DNA of 64,000 bases from Streptomyces noursei (GTDB taxonomy: Bacteria > Actinomycetota > Actinomycetes > Streptomycetales > Streptomycetaceae). Below are positions 51,470 to 60,602 of this stretch, in pieces. The stretch's first letter is position 1, and the number at the start of each line of letters is the position of its first letter. The DNA is taken from contig NZ_LWBU01000017.1 of NCBI RefSeq assembly GCF_001646665.1, positions 62,001 to 126,000 on the forward strand. Direction: 5' to 3'. Both the position numbers and the translations under genes were made by a program. Under the pieces are notes generated by a model that was not told where the DNA came from, ran no database searches, and saw only the letters and a list, made by a program, of their open reading frames with translations.

Positions 51470-52747
51470 TTACTCGGCCGCCTCCGCGTCCTTCGCGTCC
51501 CGCGCGATGCCCGACAGCACCGCGTCCGGGTCGCCGCCCGGGGCGACGGCCTTGCCGATGTTCTTCTTGATGCTCTCGCTCACCTTGGCCCACGACGTGT
51601 GGCCGACCGGGTACAGCTCGGAGGTGGGCAGTTCCTCCAGGAACGGCCACAGGTCCTGGTGCTTGGGGTCGTTGCGCATCGCGGCGGTGGCGGTGGAGGT
51701 GACGGGGAGGATGTCGTACCGGTCGGAGAAGGCGAGCACGTTCTTGTCCTCGTACACGTACGTGAGGAACGTGCCGATCTCCTTGCGGTGGCCGTTCTGC
51801 TTGAACGCCATCATCCAGTCGGCCACGCCCATCGCGGGTCGGCCCTCGCCGTCGGGGCTCGGCAGGGGGAGCTTGCCGACCTTCACGCCGGCCTTCTCGG
51901 CGGCGTCCATCAGGGTGGGGTGGCCGTTGAGCATGCCGACGTCGCCCTGGACGAAGGCGTCGAAAGCCTCCTGGCGGTCGAGCTCGCCGGGGGCGACGGG
52001 GCCGGTGAGGCCCTTGCCGACGAGGTTGTTCTTCAGCCAGGTGAAGGTGGTGACGTTCTCGTTGGAGTTGATGTCGTAGGAGATGTTGCCGGAGTCGCGG
52101 TAGCCGCCGCCGCCCGCCAGCATCCACATCATGGTCTCGGCCTGGGACTCCTCGGTGCCGAGCGGGAGGGCGAAGGGGTACTTCACGCCCTCGCCCTTCA
52201 GCTTCTCGGCGGCCGTGCGGATCTCGTCCCAGGTCTTGGGCGGCTTGGCGCCGGCCTTCTCGAAGAGGCCCTTGTTGTAGAAGAGCAGGCGGGTGCTGGC
52301 CGCGAAGGGCATGCCGTACTGGGCCCGCTCGACCTGGCCGGCGCGGGCGAGGAGGGGCAGGAAGTTGGCCTGGGTGGGGATGGGGAGGATGTCGTCGACC
52401 TTGTACAGCCGGTCCGCGGCGGCGTGGTCGGCGTAGGCGCCGATCTGGGCCAGGTCGGGGGCCTCGCCCTTGGCGACCATCTCGGCGACCTCGCGGTCGA
52501 CGTCCTTCCAGGACATGACGTCGACGTCGACGGTGATGCCGGGGTGGGACTTCTCGAACGAGGCGACGAGGTCGTCCCAGTACTTCTGGGAGGTGTTGGC
52601 GTCACCGCTGCCGTAGTCGGCGGCGACGAGTTTCAGCGTCACGTCCTCGGCGCCCTCGCCGGCTCCGCAGCCGGCGAGCGTCGCCGCCATGCCCAGTGCG
52701 GCCACCGCCGCGGTCAGTCGTATGTAGCGGCGCTGCACAGAGCTCAT
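51470..52747 (-). CDS. Sugar ABC transporter solute-binding lipoprotein (no permease nearby)
   Basis: The 425-residue precursor has a lipobox ATLAGCG after a hydrophobic signal. The mature part is an extracellular sugar-binding protein of the family-1 type, with LKLVAADYGSGDANTSQKYW, PGITVDVDVMSWKDVDREVA, GMPFAASTRLLFYNKGLFEK and MGVADWMMAF. No permease or ATPase gene is adjacent, so it must pair with components elsewhere or act in sensing. ATG 52747 is used; GTG 52753 is possible. It is divergent from the SIS gene across a dre-like site, suggesting an amino-sugar ligand. Confidence 0.88.
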   Translation of the reverse strand: MSSVQRRYIRLTAAVAALGMAATLAGCGAGEGAEDVTLKLVAADYGSGDANTSQKYWDDLVASFEKSHPGITVDVDVMSWKDVDREVAEMVAKGEAPDLAQIGAYADHAAADRLYKVDDILPIPTQANFLPLLARAGQVERAQYGMPFAASTRLLFYNKGLFEKAGAKPPKTWDEIRTAAEKLKGEGVKYPFALPLGTEESQAETMMWMLAGGGGYRDSGNISYDINSNENVTTFTWLKNNLVGKGLTGPVAPGELDRQEAFDAFVQGDVGMLNGHPTLMDAAEKAGVKVGKLPLPSPDGEGRPAMGVADWMMAFKQNGHRKEIGTFLTYVYEDKNVLAFSDRYDILPVTSTATAAMRNDPKHQDLWPFLEELPTSELYPVGHTSWAKVSESIKKNIGKAVAPGGDPDAVLSGIARDAKDAEAAE

Positions 52748-52796
52748 CCCCACTTTTGTTTCCTGCCTGCGTGGTGATTTTCCCACAACGCGGGAT

Positions 52797-52812
52797 GAGG
52801 TCTACACCACCT
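52797..52812. promoter_or_regulatory. dre-like (DasR-type) site between the solute-binding and SIS genes
   Basis: GAGGTCTACACCACCT matches 10 of 12 core positions of TGGTCTAGACCA as I recall the DasR consensus. It lies in the 112-bp divergent region, 50 bp upstream of each start, well placed to control both. Confidence 0.6.
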
Positions 52813-52859
52813 GGGTATCGCTTGGCCGAAACCGTCTCCGCAGCCGTAGGAGCCCTGGC

Positions 52860-53762
52860 ATGTCACGTACCGCAGCAGAGATCGCCACCCAGCCCGCCTG
52901 CTGGCGCCGGGCCGTCGAGGCGGCGGGGGCGTTCGGGGAGGGGCTGCCGCGCCCCGGGGAGCGGGTGGCGGTGACCGGCTGCGGGACGTCGTGGTTCATG
53001 GCGATCGCGTACGCGGCGCTGCGGGAGGCGGCGGGCGAGGGCGAGACGGACGCGTTCGCGTCGTCGGAGTTCCCGTCGTCGCGTGCGTACGACCGGGTCG
53101 TGGCGATCACCCGTTCGGGTACGACCACGGAGGTGCTGGACCTGCTGGGGGTGCTGCGCGGGCGGGGGGTGCCGGCGCTGGCGCTGACGGCCGATCCGAA
53201 GACGCCGGTCATGGGGGCGGCGGACGCGGTGGCGGTGCTGGACTGGGCGGACGAGGAGTCGGTGGTGCAGACCCGGTTCGCGACGACGGCGCTGGCGTTC
53301 CTGCGTGCCGGGCTGGGCGCGGTGCGGGGGGTGAAGCCGGTGGCGGAGGCGGCGGTGGACGCGGAGGCGGCGCTGGCGGAGCCGTTGCCGCCGGCGGTGA
53401 CGGGGGCGGAGCAGTGGACGTTCCTGGGCCGGGGGTGGACGTACGGGCTGGCGCTGGAGGCGGGGCTGAAGATGCGGGAGGCGGCGGGGGCGTGGACGGA
53501 GGCGTACCCCGCGATGGAGTACCGGCACGGCCCGATCTCGATCACCGGTCCGGGGCGGGTGACGTGGGTGTTCGGGGACGTGCCGGAGGGGCTGGCGGGG
53601 GACGTGGCGCGGGTCGGCGGGACGCTGCACGCGCACGCGACGGCGGATCCGATGGCGGATCTGGTGCGGGCGCAGCGGCTGGCGGTGGCGGTGGCGGAGG
53701 CGAAGGGGTGCGACCCGGACCGGCCGCGGAACCTGACGCGCAGCGTGATCCTGTCCTCGTAG
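52860..53762 (+). CDS. SIS-domain phosphosugar isomerase/deaminase (AgaS/GlmS C-terminal type)
   Basis: The 300-residue protein has two SIS domains. The first has the phosphosugar loop VTGCGTSWFMAIAYAALREA and ITRSGTTTEVLDLLGVL. The second has FLGRGWTYGLALEAGLKMRE and AYPAMEYRHGPIS. The latter resembles the isomerase half of GlmS and AgaS, which acts on galactosamine or glucosamine 6-phosphate. The following ROK kinase, deacetylase, PfkB kinase and aldolase genes suggest a deaminase/isomerase step. ATG 52860 is the start. Confidence 0.85.
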   Translation: MSRTAAEIATQPACWRRAVEAAGAFGEGLPRPGERVAVTGCGTSWFMAIAYAALREAAGEGETDAFASSEFPSSRAYDRVVAITRSGTTTEVLDLLGVLRGRGVPALALTADPKTPVMGAADAVAVLDWADEESVVQTRFATTALAFLRAGLGAVRGVKPVAEAAVDAEAALAEPLPPAVTGAEQWTFLGRGWTYGLALEAGLKMREAAGAWTEAYPAMEYRHGPISITGPGRVTWVFGDVPEGLAGDVARVGGTLHAHATADPMADLVRAQRLAVAVAEAKGCDPDRPRNLTRSVILSS

Positions 53763-53840
53763 GGGGCGTGCCGGGTGCCGGGGCGGCGCCCGTTCCGTCC
53801 CGGTGGGCCCATTTGTATGCGCGGACAACAATCCGGGCGA

Positions 53841-53854
53841 GTGGACTAGACCTT
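53841..53854 (+). promoter_or_regulatory. dre-like (DasR-type) site upstream of nagK
   Basis: GTGGACTAGACCTT sits 15 bp before the nagK start. TGGACTAGACCT (53842-53853) is identical to the motif before cutC. nagKA is a known DasR target in S. coelicolor, which supports this site. Confidence 0.7.
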
Positions 53855-53868
53855 TCACGGGTTCACGA

Positions 53869-54819
53869 GTGACACTGTCTCCCGTGAGACACGTCATCGC
53901 CCTCGATGTGGGCGGCACCGGGATGAAGGCCGCCCTGGTCGGAGCCGACGGGGCCCTGCTGTACGAGGCGCGCCGCGCGACCGGCCGCGAGCGCGGCCCC
54001 GACGCGGTCGTGGAGTCCATCCTCGGCTTCGCCGCCGAGCTGCACGCCCACGGCCGTGAGCGGTACGGCGCGGCTGCCGTCGCCGCCGGTGTCGCCGTGC
54101 CCGGCATCGTCGACCCGGACCGGGGCCTCGCCGTGTACGCGGCCAACCTCGGCTGGCGGGACGTCCCGCTGCGGGCCCTCCTCGCGGAGCGGCTGGGCGG
54201 CCTGCCGGTCGCCCTGGGGCACGACGTGCGCACCGGCGGGCTCGCCGAGGGCCGCGTGGGCGCCGGGCGGGGCGCCGACCGGTTCCTGTTCGTGCCGCTG
54301 GGCACCGGCATCGCGGGCGCGATCGGCATCGGCGGCGTCATCGAGGCGGGCGCGCACGGGTACGCCGGCGAGATCGGCCACATCGTCGTGCGCCCCGGCG
54401 GGCCGGCGTGCGGCTGCGGTCAGCGCGGCTGCCTGGAGACGCTCGCCTCGGCCTCGGCCGTGTCGCGGAACTGGGCGGCGGCGAGCGGCGACCCCGAGGC
54501 GGACGCGGCGGACTGCGCCAAGGCCGTCGCCTCGGGCGACGAGCGGGCGGTACGGGTGTGGCGGGACGCCGTCGACGCGCTCGCCGACGGGCTGGTCACC
54601 GCGCTCACCCTGCTGGACCCCCGCACGCTCATCATCGGTGGCGGTCTCGCCGAGGCCGGGGAAACGTTGTTCACACCCCTTCGGGCGGCCGTCGAGGAGC
54701 GCGTGACGTTCCAGAAGCTGCCCGCCATCGTGCCGGCGGCCCTCGGGGACACCGCCGGATGCCTGGGCGCGGGCCTCCTCGCCTGGGACCTACTCGCCAG
54801 TTCGGAGGTATCCGCCTGA
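53869..54819 (+). CDS. nagK: ROK-family N-acetylhexosamine kinase
   Basis: The 316-residue kinase has the ATP-binding ALDVGGTGMKAALV, GVAVPGIVDPDRGLAVYAAN and VPLGTGIAGAI. The ROK zinc site GHIVV..CGCGQRGCLE is also present. It phosphorylates an N-acetylhexosamine; GlcNAc is likely by family, and GalNAc is possible by context. GTG 53869 with GGG upstream is chosen over GTG 53884. TGA overlaps the nagA ATG by one base (TGATG), so the pair is coupled. Confidence 0.9.
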   Translation: MTLSPVRHVIALDVGGTGMKAALVGADGALLYEARRATGRERGPDAVVESILGFAAELHAHGRERYGAAAVAAGVAVPGIVDPDRGLAVYAANLGWRDVPLRALLAERLGGLPVALGHDVRTGGLAEGRVGAGRGADRFLFVPLGTGIAGAIGIGGVIEAGAHGYAGEIGHIVVRPGGPACGCGQRGCLETLASASAVSRNWAAASGDPEADAADCAKAVASGDERAVRVWRDAVDALADGLVTALTLLDPRTLIIGGGLAEAGETLFTPLRAAVEERVTFQKLPAIVPAALGDTAGCLGAGLLAWDLLASSEVSA

Positions 54820-55964
54820 TGGCCGATCACAAGGTTCTCGCCGGCGCCCGCGTGGTGCTGCCGACCGGGATCGTGGACAGCGGGCGGGTGATCGTCGCAG
54901 GCGGCCGTATCGTGGGCCACGCCCCGGCGGACGCCCCCTCCGTCGACCTCACCGGGCACTGGGTCGTCCCCGGCTTCGTCGACATGCACAACCACGGCGG
55001 CGGCGGCGCGTCCTTCACCTCCGGCACCGTGGACGAGGTCCTCAAGGGCGTCCACACGCACCTGCTGCACGGCGCCACCACCGTCGTCGCCTCCACCGTC
55101 ACCGGCGACATGGACTTCCTCGCGCACCGCGCCGGGGAGCTGTCGGAGCTGGCCGAGCAGGGCGACATCGCGGGCATCCACTTCGAGGGCCCGTTCATCT
55201 CGCCGTGCCGCAAGGGCGCCCACAGCGAGGACCTGCTGCGCTACCCGGACCCGGCCGAGGTGCGCAAGCTGGTCGACGCGGCACGCGGCCACGCCCGGAT
55301 GGTCACCCTCGCCACCGAACTGCCCGGCGGCCTCGACTCCGTACGCCTGCTGGCCGAGCACGGCGTCATCGCCGCGATCGGGCACACGGACGCCACGTAC
55401 GAGCAGACGGTCGCGGCCATCGACGCGGGCGCCACCGTCGCCACCCACCTGTTCAACGCGATGCCCGCCCTGGGCCACCGGGCGCCCGGCCCGATCGCCG
55501 CGCTGCTTCAGGACGAGCGGGTCACGGTCGAGCTGATCAACGACGGCACCCACCTGCACCCGGCCGCGCTGGAACTGGCGTTCCGTCACGCCGGACCGGA
55601 CCGGGTCGCGTTCATCACGGACGCGATGGACGCGGCGGGCTTCGGCGACGGCGTCTACCACCTCGGCCCGCTGGAGGTCGAGGTGCGCGACGGCGTCGCC
55701 CGGCTGGTGGAGGGCGGCTCGATCGCCGGCTCCACCCTCACCCTCGACACCGCGTTCAAGCGGGCGGCGACCATCGACCGGCTGCCCGTCGAGTCCATCG
55801 TGCGCGCCGTCTCCGCCAACCCGGCGAAGGTGCTGGGCCTGTACGACAGGGTCGGATCCCTGGAGCCCGGCAAGGACGCCGATCTGGTCGTCCTGGACGC
55901 GGAGTTCACCCTGGTGGGTGTCATGCGCAAGGGTGAATGGGTGGTCGAGCCCCGGCCGGCCTGA
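54819..55964 (+). CDS. nagA: N-acetylhexosamine-6-phosphate deacetylase
   Basis: The 381-residue amidohydrolase has VDMHNHGGGGASFTSGTVDE (the HxH-type entry, here HNH), IHFEGPFISPCRKGAH with the metal-binding Glu, IGHTDATYEQ, THLFNAMPAL and FITDAMDAAG with the catalytic Asp. It removes acetate from GlcNAc-6-phosphate, or GalNAc-6-phosphate if the cluster is of the Aga type. GGAGG precedes ATG 54819. MurQ product could also enter here. Confidence 0.94.
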   Translation: MADHKVLAGARVVLPTGIVDSGRVIVAGGRIVGHAPADAPSVDLTGHWVVPGFVDMHNHGGGGASFTSGTVDEVLKGVHTHLLHGATTVVASTVTGDMDFLAHRAGELSELAEQGDIAGIHFEGPFISPCRKGAHSEDLLRYPDPAEVRKLVDAARGHARMVTLATELPGGLDSVRLLAEHGVIAAIGHTDATYEQTVAAIDAGATVATHLFNAMPALGHRAPGPIAALLQDERVTVELINDGTHLHPAALELAFRHAGPDRVAFITDAMDAAGFGDGVYHLGPLEVEVRDGVARLVEGGSIAGSTLTLDTAFKRAATIDRLPVESIVRAVSANPAKVLGLYDRVGSLEPGKDADLVVLDAEFTLVGVMRKGEWVVEPRPA

Positions 55965-56094
55965 TGCCGGCCGCCGCGCCGCCGGGCGGTCGGGCCGGGG
56001 GACTGGGCCAACCGCCTTCCGTTTGGCATGATCAGAACCCGGAGGCCCCGACCACGGGGCAGGAGCAGGCGCGTACTTCTCGGGGGTGTGACGG

Positions 56095-57021
56095 GTGATC
56101 CTGACGGTCACGCTCAACACCGCGCTCGACATCACCTACAAGGTGGACGCCCTCACCCCGCACGCCTCGCACCGCGTCACCGACGTCGCCGAGCGTCCCG
56201 GCGGCAAGGGCGTCAACGTCGCCCGCGTCCTCGCGGCCCTCGGCCACGACACCGTGGTCACCGGCTTCGCGGGCGGCCCCACCGGAGACGTCCTGCGCGA
56301 CCTGCTGGCCCCGCTGCCGGTGCGCGACGCGCTCGTCCCGGTCGCCGGCACCACCCGCCGCACCGTCGCCGTCGTGGACGCCTCCACCGGCGACACCACC
56401 CAGCTCAACGAGCCGGGCCCGGCGGTCACCGCCGACGAGTGGTCGGCCTTCCTCACCGGCTACGACGCGCTGGTGCGCGAGGCCGACGCGGTCGCCCTGT
56501 GCGGCAGCCTGCCGCCCGGCATCCACGTCGGGGCGTACGCCGACCTGGTGCGCCGCGCCCGGGCCGCGTCCGTCCCCGTGGTCCTGGACACCAGCGGCGA
56601 GCCGCTGCGCCGGGGCATCGCCGCCCGGCCCGACCTGGTCAAGCCCAACGCCGAGGAGCTGGCCCGGCTCACCGGCGCCCGGGAGCCGCTGCGCGCCACG
56701 CGCGACGCCCGCCGCCGCGGCGCCCACGCCGTGGTCGCCTCGCTCGGGCCGGAGGGGTTGCTCGCGGTGACCCCGGACGGCATCTGGCAGGCCGCCCCGC
56801 CGTCCGCGGTGAAGGGCAACCCGACCGGTGCGGGCGACTCGGCGGTGGCGGGCCTGCTGTCGGGTCTGGTGGAGGGCCTGCCGTGGCCCGATCGGCTGGC
56901 GCGGGCGGTGGCCCTGTCGGCGGCCACGGTGCTGGCACCGGCGGCGGGCGAGTTCGACATGACGACGTACCGGGAACTGCTGTCCCGAAGCACGGTGACG
57001 GAGCACGCCACGGCCGCTTGA
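56095..57021 (+). CDS. PfkB-family 1-phosphofructokinase/tagatose-6-phosphate kinase
   Basis: The 308-residue protein starts ILTVTLNTALDITYKVD. RPGGKGVNVARVLAALGHDT is the substrate-binding segment. The anion-hole motif GNPTGAGDSAVAG carries the catalytic Asp. These are typical of FruK/LacC hexose-phosphate kinases. Because it lies between nagA and a class II aldolase, tagatose 6-phosphate (or fructose 6-phosphate) is a likely substrate. GTG 56095 is the start, 130 bp after nagA. The aldolase gene begins 13 bp after it. Confidence 0.88.
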   Translation: MILTVTLNTALDITYKVDALTPHASHRVTDVAERPGGKGVNVARVLAALGHDTVVTGFAGGPTGDVLRDLLAPLPVRDALVPVAGTTRRTVAVVDASTGDTTQLNEPGPAVTADEWSAFLTGYDALVREADAVALCGSLPPGIHVGAYADLVRRARAASVPVVLDTSGEPLRRGIAARPDLVKPNAEELARLTGAREPLRATRDARRRGAHAVVASLGPEGLLAVTPDGIWQAAPPSAVKGNPTGAGDSAVAGLLSGLVEGLPWPDRLARAVALSAATVLAPAAGEFDMTTYRELLSRSTVTEHATAA

Positions 57022-57034
57022 CGGAGGTACGCAC

Positions 57035-57886
57035 ATGCCCCTCGTTCCCACCGGTGAACTGATCGCCCGGGCCAGGTCCGCCGACGGCGCCGTCGCCGCG
57101 TTCAACGTCATCACCCTGGAGCACGCCGAGGCGATCGCGGCCGGGGCCGAACGGGTGGGACGGCCCGCGATCCTGCAGATCTCCGAGAACGCCGTCAGGT
57201 TCCACGGCGGCGACCTGTCCGCCGTCGCCGCCGCGGCGGCGGCCGTCGCCCGCGCGTCCTCCGCGCCGCTCGGCCTCCACCTGGACCACGTGGTCACCCC
57301 CGACCTGCTGCGCGCCGCGCACACCGAGGGCTTCAGCTCCGTGATGTTCGACGCGTCGGCGCTGGGCTACGGCGACAACGTGAAGGCCACCGCCGAGGCC
57401 GTGCGGTGGGGGCACGAGCGGGGCATCTGGGTCGAGGCCGAGCTGGGGCGGGTCGGCGGCAAGGACGGCGCGCCGCCGCCGGACGCCCACACGCCGGGTG
57501 TCCGCACCGATCCGGCCGAGGCGGCCGCGTACGTCGCGGACACGGGTGTGGACGCGCTCGCCGTCGCGGTCGGCTCGTCCCACGCGATGACGCGGCGCAC
57601 GGCCGCCCTGGACCACGCGCTGATCGGCGCCCTGCGCGACGCCGTCCCCGTCCCGCTGGTCCTGCACGGCTCGTCGGGCGTCCCGGACGACGGGCTCCGC
57701 GCCGCGGTCGCCGCCGGCATGACGAAGATCAACATCGGTACGGCCCTGAACAGCGCGTTCACCGGCGCGGTCCGCGGCCACCTCGCCGAGCACCCCGACG
57801 CGGTCGACCCCCGGAAATACCTCGTCCCCGCTCGCGAGGCGATGGCGGGGACGGTGGCGCACTTCCTGTCGGTGGTCAGCCCTTGA
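57035..57886 (+). CDS. Class II fructose/tagatose-bisphosphate aldolase
   Basis: The 283-residue zinc aldolase has VAAFNVITLEHAEAIAAGAE, LHLDHV (zinc His), FDASALGYGDNV, EAELGRVGGKDG, VAVGSSHAM (zinc His) and LHGSSGVPDDGL. The KDG in place of the common ED after GG and the length fit the tagatose-bisphosphate aldolase/KbaY-GatY branch. It would split the bisphosphate made by the PfkB kinase to triose phosphates. It converges on the carbohydrate-binding protein gene (11-bp overlap). Confidence 0.88.
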   Translation: MPLVPTGELIARARSADGAVAAFNVITLEHAEAIAAGAERVGRPAILQISENAVRFHGGDLSAVAAAAAAVARASSAPLGLHLDHVVTPDLLRAAHTEGFSSVMFDASALGYGDNVKATAEAVRWGHERGIWVEAELGRVGGKDGAPPPDAHTPGVRTDPAEAAAYVADTGVDALAVAVGSSHAMTRRTAALDHALIGALRDAVPVPLVLHGSSGVPDDGLRAAVAAGMTKINIGTALNSAFTGAVRGHLAEHPDAVDPRKYLVPAREAMAGTVAHFLSVVSP

Positions 57887-58832
57887 CCTGGCCCTGCTGG
57901 AGCCAGACCTGGTCGAGGTAGGCCTCGCACTGGTTGCCCGCCTCGCACGACATGGTCATCGTGTTGGAGCCCTTCTTCAGCTCGGCGTAGGAGTAGGTGT
58001 ACGTCCACCCCTTCTCCCAGTCGCCCTCCGGCGCGTGCGCGAAGTTCTTCATCCGGATCTCGCGCGGCGACCCGCCGTTCACGGACAGCGTCGCGTTGGC
58101 GTCCTTGCCCGGGACGCTGTAGCTGAGGAACAGCGTGTAGGGGCCGTCCGCCGGGACGTCGACGGTCCAGCTCGCGGAGCCGCCGGTGCCGTTGAACATG
58201 ACGTACGCGCCGTCGGCGCCCTTGGCGCCCTTGATGTCCGTGCCCAGCCGGGCCGGACCGCCCAGCCGGAGCGTCGCCGCGTCCTGCTTGGGCAGCTCCA
58301 CCGGCTCCTCGGCGGACTGGGAGGGCTTCGGCGACGGGGACTGCTGGACCGCCGTCGGCGGCGCCGACCCGCCGCCGCCCGCGTTGCCGCCCTTGGGGTC
58401 GTCCTTGGTGTTCGTCAGGACGGCGACCGTGATGCCGATCACCACGACCAGGACGACCGCGATCGCGCCGATCAGCAGGCCCTTGGTGTTGGGGCCGCCG
58501 CGCTGCGGGGACGGGACCGGGGGCACCGGGCGGGTGCGGTCGGCGCCCGGGTAGGACTCGGGTGCCGCGTACTGCGGGTTCGGCTGGGCGTACTGCTGCT
58601 GGTACTGCGCCTGCGGCGGCACCTGGCCGCCACCGCCGCCGTACTGGCGCTCGCCCACCGCCCTGACCTGGTTGTACGACGTTCTGGGCACCCCCGGCTG
58701 AGCGGCCGGACCCGGGTAGCCGTAGCCGCCGCCCTGACGCGCCTGGGCGCCGGCCGTCTGTCCGTCCGCGTACAGGTAGCCGAACGGATCGTCGTCCTCG
58801 GGCGTGCTCGCGCCGTTGTTACCGGCAGCCAT
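57876..58832 (-). CDS. Membrane-anchored carbohydrate-binding (CBM6/35-like) protein
   Basis: The 318-residue protein has a cytoplasmic Gln/Tyr/Pro-rich N-terminus (residues 1-115, QYQQQYAQPNPQYAAPE type). One transmembrane helix (LLIGAIAVVLVVVIGITVAV) and a Ser/Pro linker follow. The exterior C-terminal beta-sandwich has WTVDVPADGPYTLFLSYSVP and EAYLDQVWLQQG, typical of CBM6/CBM35 carbohydrate-binding modules. It may bind wall or extracellular glycans. It converges on the aldolase gene. Confidence 0.85.
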   Translation of the reverse strand: MAAGNNGASTPEDDDPFGYLYADGQTAGAQARQGGGYGYPGPAAQPGVPRTSYNQVRAVGERQYGGGGGQVPPQAQYQQQYAQPNPQYAAPESYPGADRTRPVPPVPSPQRGGPNTKGLLIGAIAVVLVVVIGITVAVLTNTKDDPKGGNAGGGGSAPPTAVQQSPSPKPSQSAEEPVELPKQDAATLRLGGPARLGTDIKGAKGADGAYVMFNGTGGSASWTVDVPADGPYTLFLSYSVPGKDANATLSVNGGSPREIRMKNFAHAPEGDWEKGWTYTYSYAELKKGSNTMTMSCEAGNQCEAYLDQVWLQQGQVKG

Positions 58833-58943
58833 CCCTGGTCACTCCTCATTCCCTGCTCGCCAGCGGTCACCGACCGGGCGAGCCTACCCCGAACGGCCGA
58901 GGGGGGACGTGTTCCCCGATCCGGCCGGAGCCCCCCACAGCCC

Positions 58944-60602
58944 CTAGCCCGCCCGGCGGTGGACCTTGGAGCGGGAGCGCTTCTCGATGTACATCCGCTG
59001 GTCGGCGGAGTTCAGCACCTCTTCGACGGACATGCCGCACTCGGCCCAGCCGATGCCGAAACTGGCACCCACCCGCACCGCGCGCCCGTCCACCCGGATC
59101 GGCGGGATGATCGCGTTGCGCAGCCGCACGGCGAGGTCGGCGGCGTCGGCCGCGCCGAGCCCGTCGGCGAGGACGACGAACTCGTCACCGCCGAGCCTCG
59201 CCACGGTGTCCCCGTCCCGCACCCCGGCGGTCAGCCGGCGGGCCACCTCGATCAGCACCGCGTCACCGGTGTGGTGCCCGAACCGGTCGTTGATCGACTT
59301 GAATCCGTCCAGGTCGCAGAAGAGGACGGCGAGCCCCTTCGTCCCGTCGTCGACCTCGTCGTCCGGCGCCACGGCGTGCACGTGGTGGTCGTACGCGCCG
59401 CCCTCGGCGCCCGCCCCGAAGTCGAAGCCGTCGCCCCGGTAGGCGTGGTCCCCGTACTCGTAGTCGCCGCTGTCGTACGCGTCGGCCTCGTGCGTCCCGG
59501 CGGTCGACCGCACCGCGTGCGGCCGGGAGCAGAGCCGGGAGCTGAGCCGGGCGCGCAGTTCGGCGCTGTTGGGCAGGCCGGTCAGCGCGTCGTGCGAGGC
59601 GCGGTGGGCGAGCTGGAGCTCGTGCCGCTTGCGTTCCTCGATGTCCTCGACGTGGGTGAGCAGGAAACGCGGCCCGTCGGCGGTGTCGGCGACCACCGAG
59701 TTCCGCAGCGAGACCCACACGTAGCTGCCGTCCCGCCGGGCCAGCCGCAGCTCGGCGCGGCCGCCCTCGGCGGAGGTGCGCAGCAGGGTGCCGATGTCCT
59801 CGGGGTGGACGAGGTCGGCGAAGGAGTAGCGGCGCATCACGGAGGCGGGTCTGCCGAGCAGCCGGCACAGCGCGTCGTTGGCGCGCAGCAGCCGGCCGTG
59901 CTGGTCGCCGCCCATCTCGGCGATGGCCATGCCGGAGGGCGCGTACTCGAAGGCCTGGCGGAACGACTCCTCGCTGGCGCGCAGCGCCTGCTGCTCGCGC
60001 TCCAGGCGGACCAGGGCGCGCTGCATGTTGGCGCGCAGCCGGGCGTTGCTGATCGCGATGGCCGCCTGGGAGGCGTACATCTGGAGCGCCTCCTGGCCCC
60101 AGGGGCCGGGGCGGCGGCCGTTGCGGGGCCGGTCGACGGAGATGACGCCGAGGAGTTCGCGGCCGCTGCCGGAGGCGTACATCGGGGCGTAGAGGCGGTC
60201 GCGGGGGTGCCACTCGTCCTCGAAGCGCGGCTCGGGCCCGTCGGTGTGCCACTGGGGGACGTCGTCCTCTATCAGGACCCAGCCCTCGGTGTGCGGTATG
60301 AAGCGGAGCTCGCCCCACGCCTCGCCCATGCCGAGGCGGCGCTCCCAGGACGCGCGGGAGCCGACCCGGCCGGTGATCAGGGCCTCGGCCGCCGGGCTGC
60401 CGGCGAACGCGGCGACGACCAGGTCACCGTCGGGGCGGACGAGGTTGACGCAGGCCAGTTCGTAGCCGAGCCCGGCGATCACGCCGTCGGCGACGGTCTG
60501 CAGCGTGTCGGCCAGGCTGCGGGCCGTGTTGAGGTTGGCGACGACCTGATGCAGCTGCCGCAGGGTCGCAAGACGGACGTACGGCTCCGACTCGGTCTCC
60601 AT
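58944..60602 (-). CDS. cdgB: Diguanylate cyclase, CdgB-like (GAF-PAS-GGDEF)
   Basis: The 552-residue soluble protein has a GAF-like N-terminal domain (about residues 15-190), a PAS/PAC domain (about 205-330, with HEDIEERKRHE-like VEDIEERKRHE), and a GGDEF domain with the exact motif at residues 471-475. An RDGD (RxxD) product-inhibition site lies five residues upstream. A ~65-residue Asp/Tyr/Gly-rich insert interrupts the GGDEF domain near residue 370. The order matches S. coelicolor CdgB, which makes c-di-GMP and influences development. ATG 60602 has GGGAG upstream. Confidence 0.88.
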   Translation of the reverse strand: METESEPYVRLATLRQLHQVVANLNTARSLADTLQTVADGVIAGLGYELACVNLVRPDGDLVVAAFAGSPAAEALITGRVGSRASWERRLGMGEAWGELRFIPHTEGWVLIEDDVPQWHTDGPEPRFEDEWHPRDRLYAPMYASGSGRELLGVISVDRPRNGRRPGPWGQEALQMYASQAAIAISNARLRANMQRALVRLEREQQALRASEESFRQAFEYAPSGMAIAEMGGDQHGRLLRANDALCRLLGRPASVMRRYSFADLVHPEDIGTLLRTSAEGGRAELRLARRDGSYVWVSLRNSVVADTADGPRFLLTHVEDIEERKRHELQLAHRASHDALTGLPNSAELRARLSSRLCSRPHAVRSTAGTHEADAYDSGDYEYGDHAYRGDGFDFGAGAEGGAYDHHVHAVAPDDEVDDGTKGLAVLFCDLDGFKSINDRFGHHTGDAVLIEVARRLTAGVRDGDTVARLGGDEFVVLADGLGAADAADLAVRLRNAIIPPIRVDGRAVRVGASFGIGWAECGMSVEEVLNSADQRMYIEKRSRSKVHRRAG

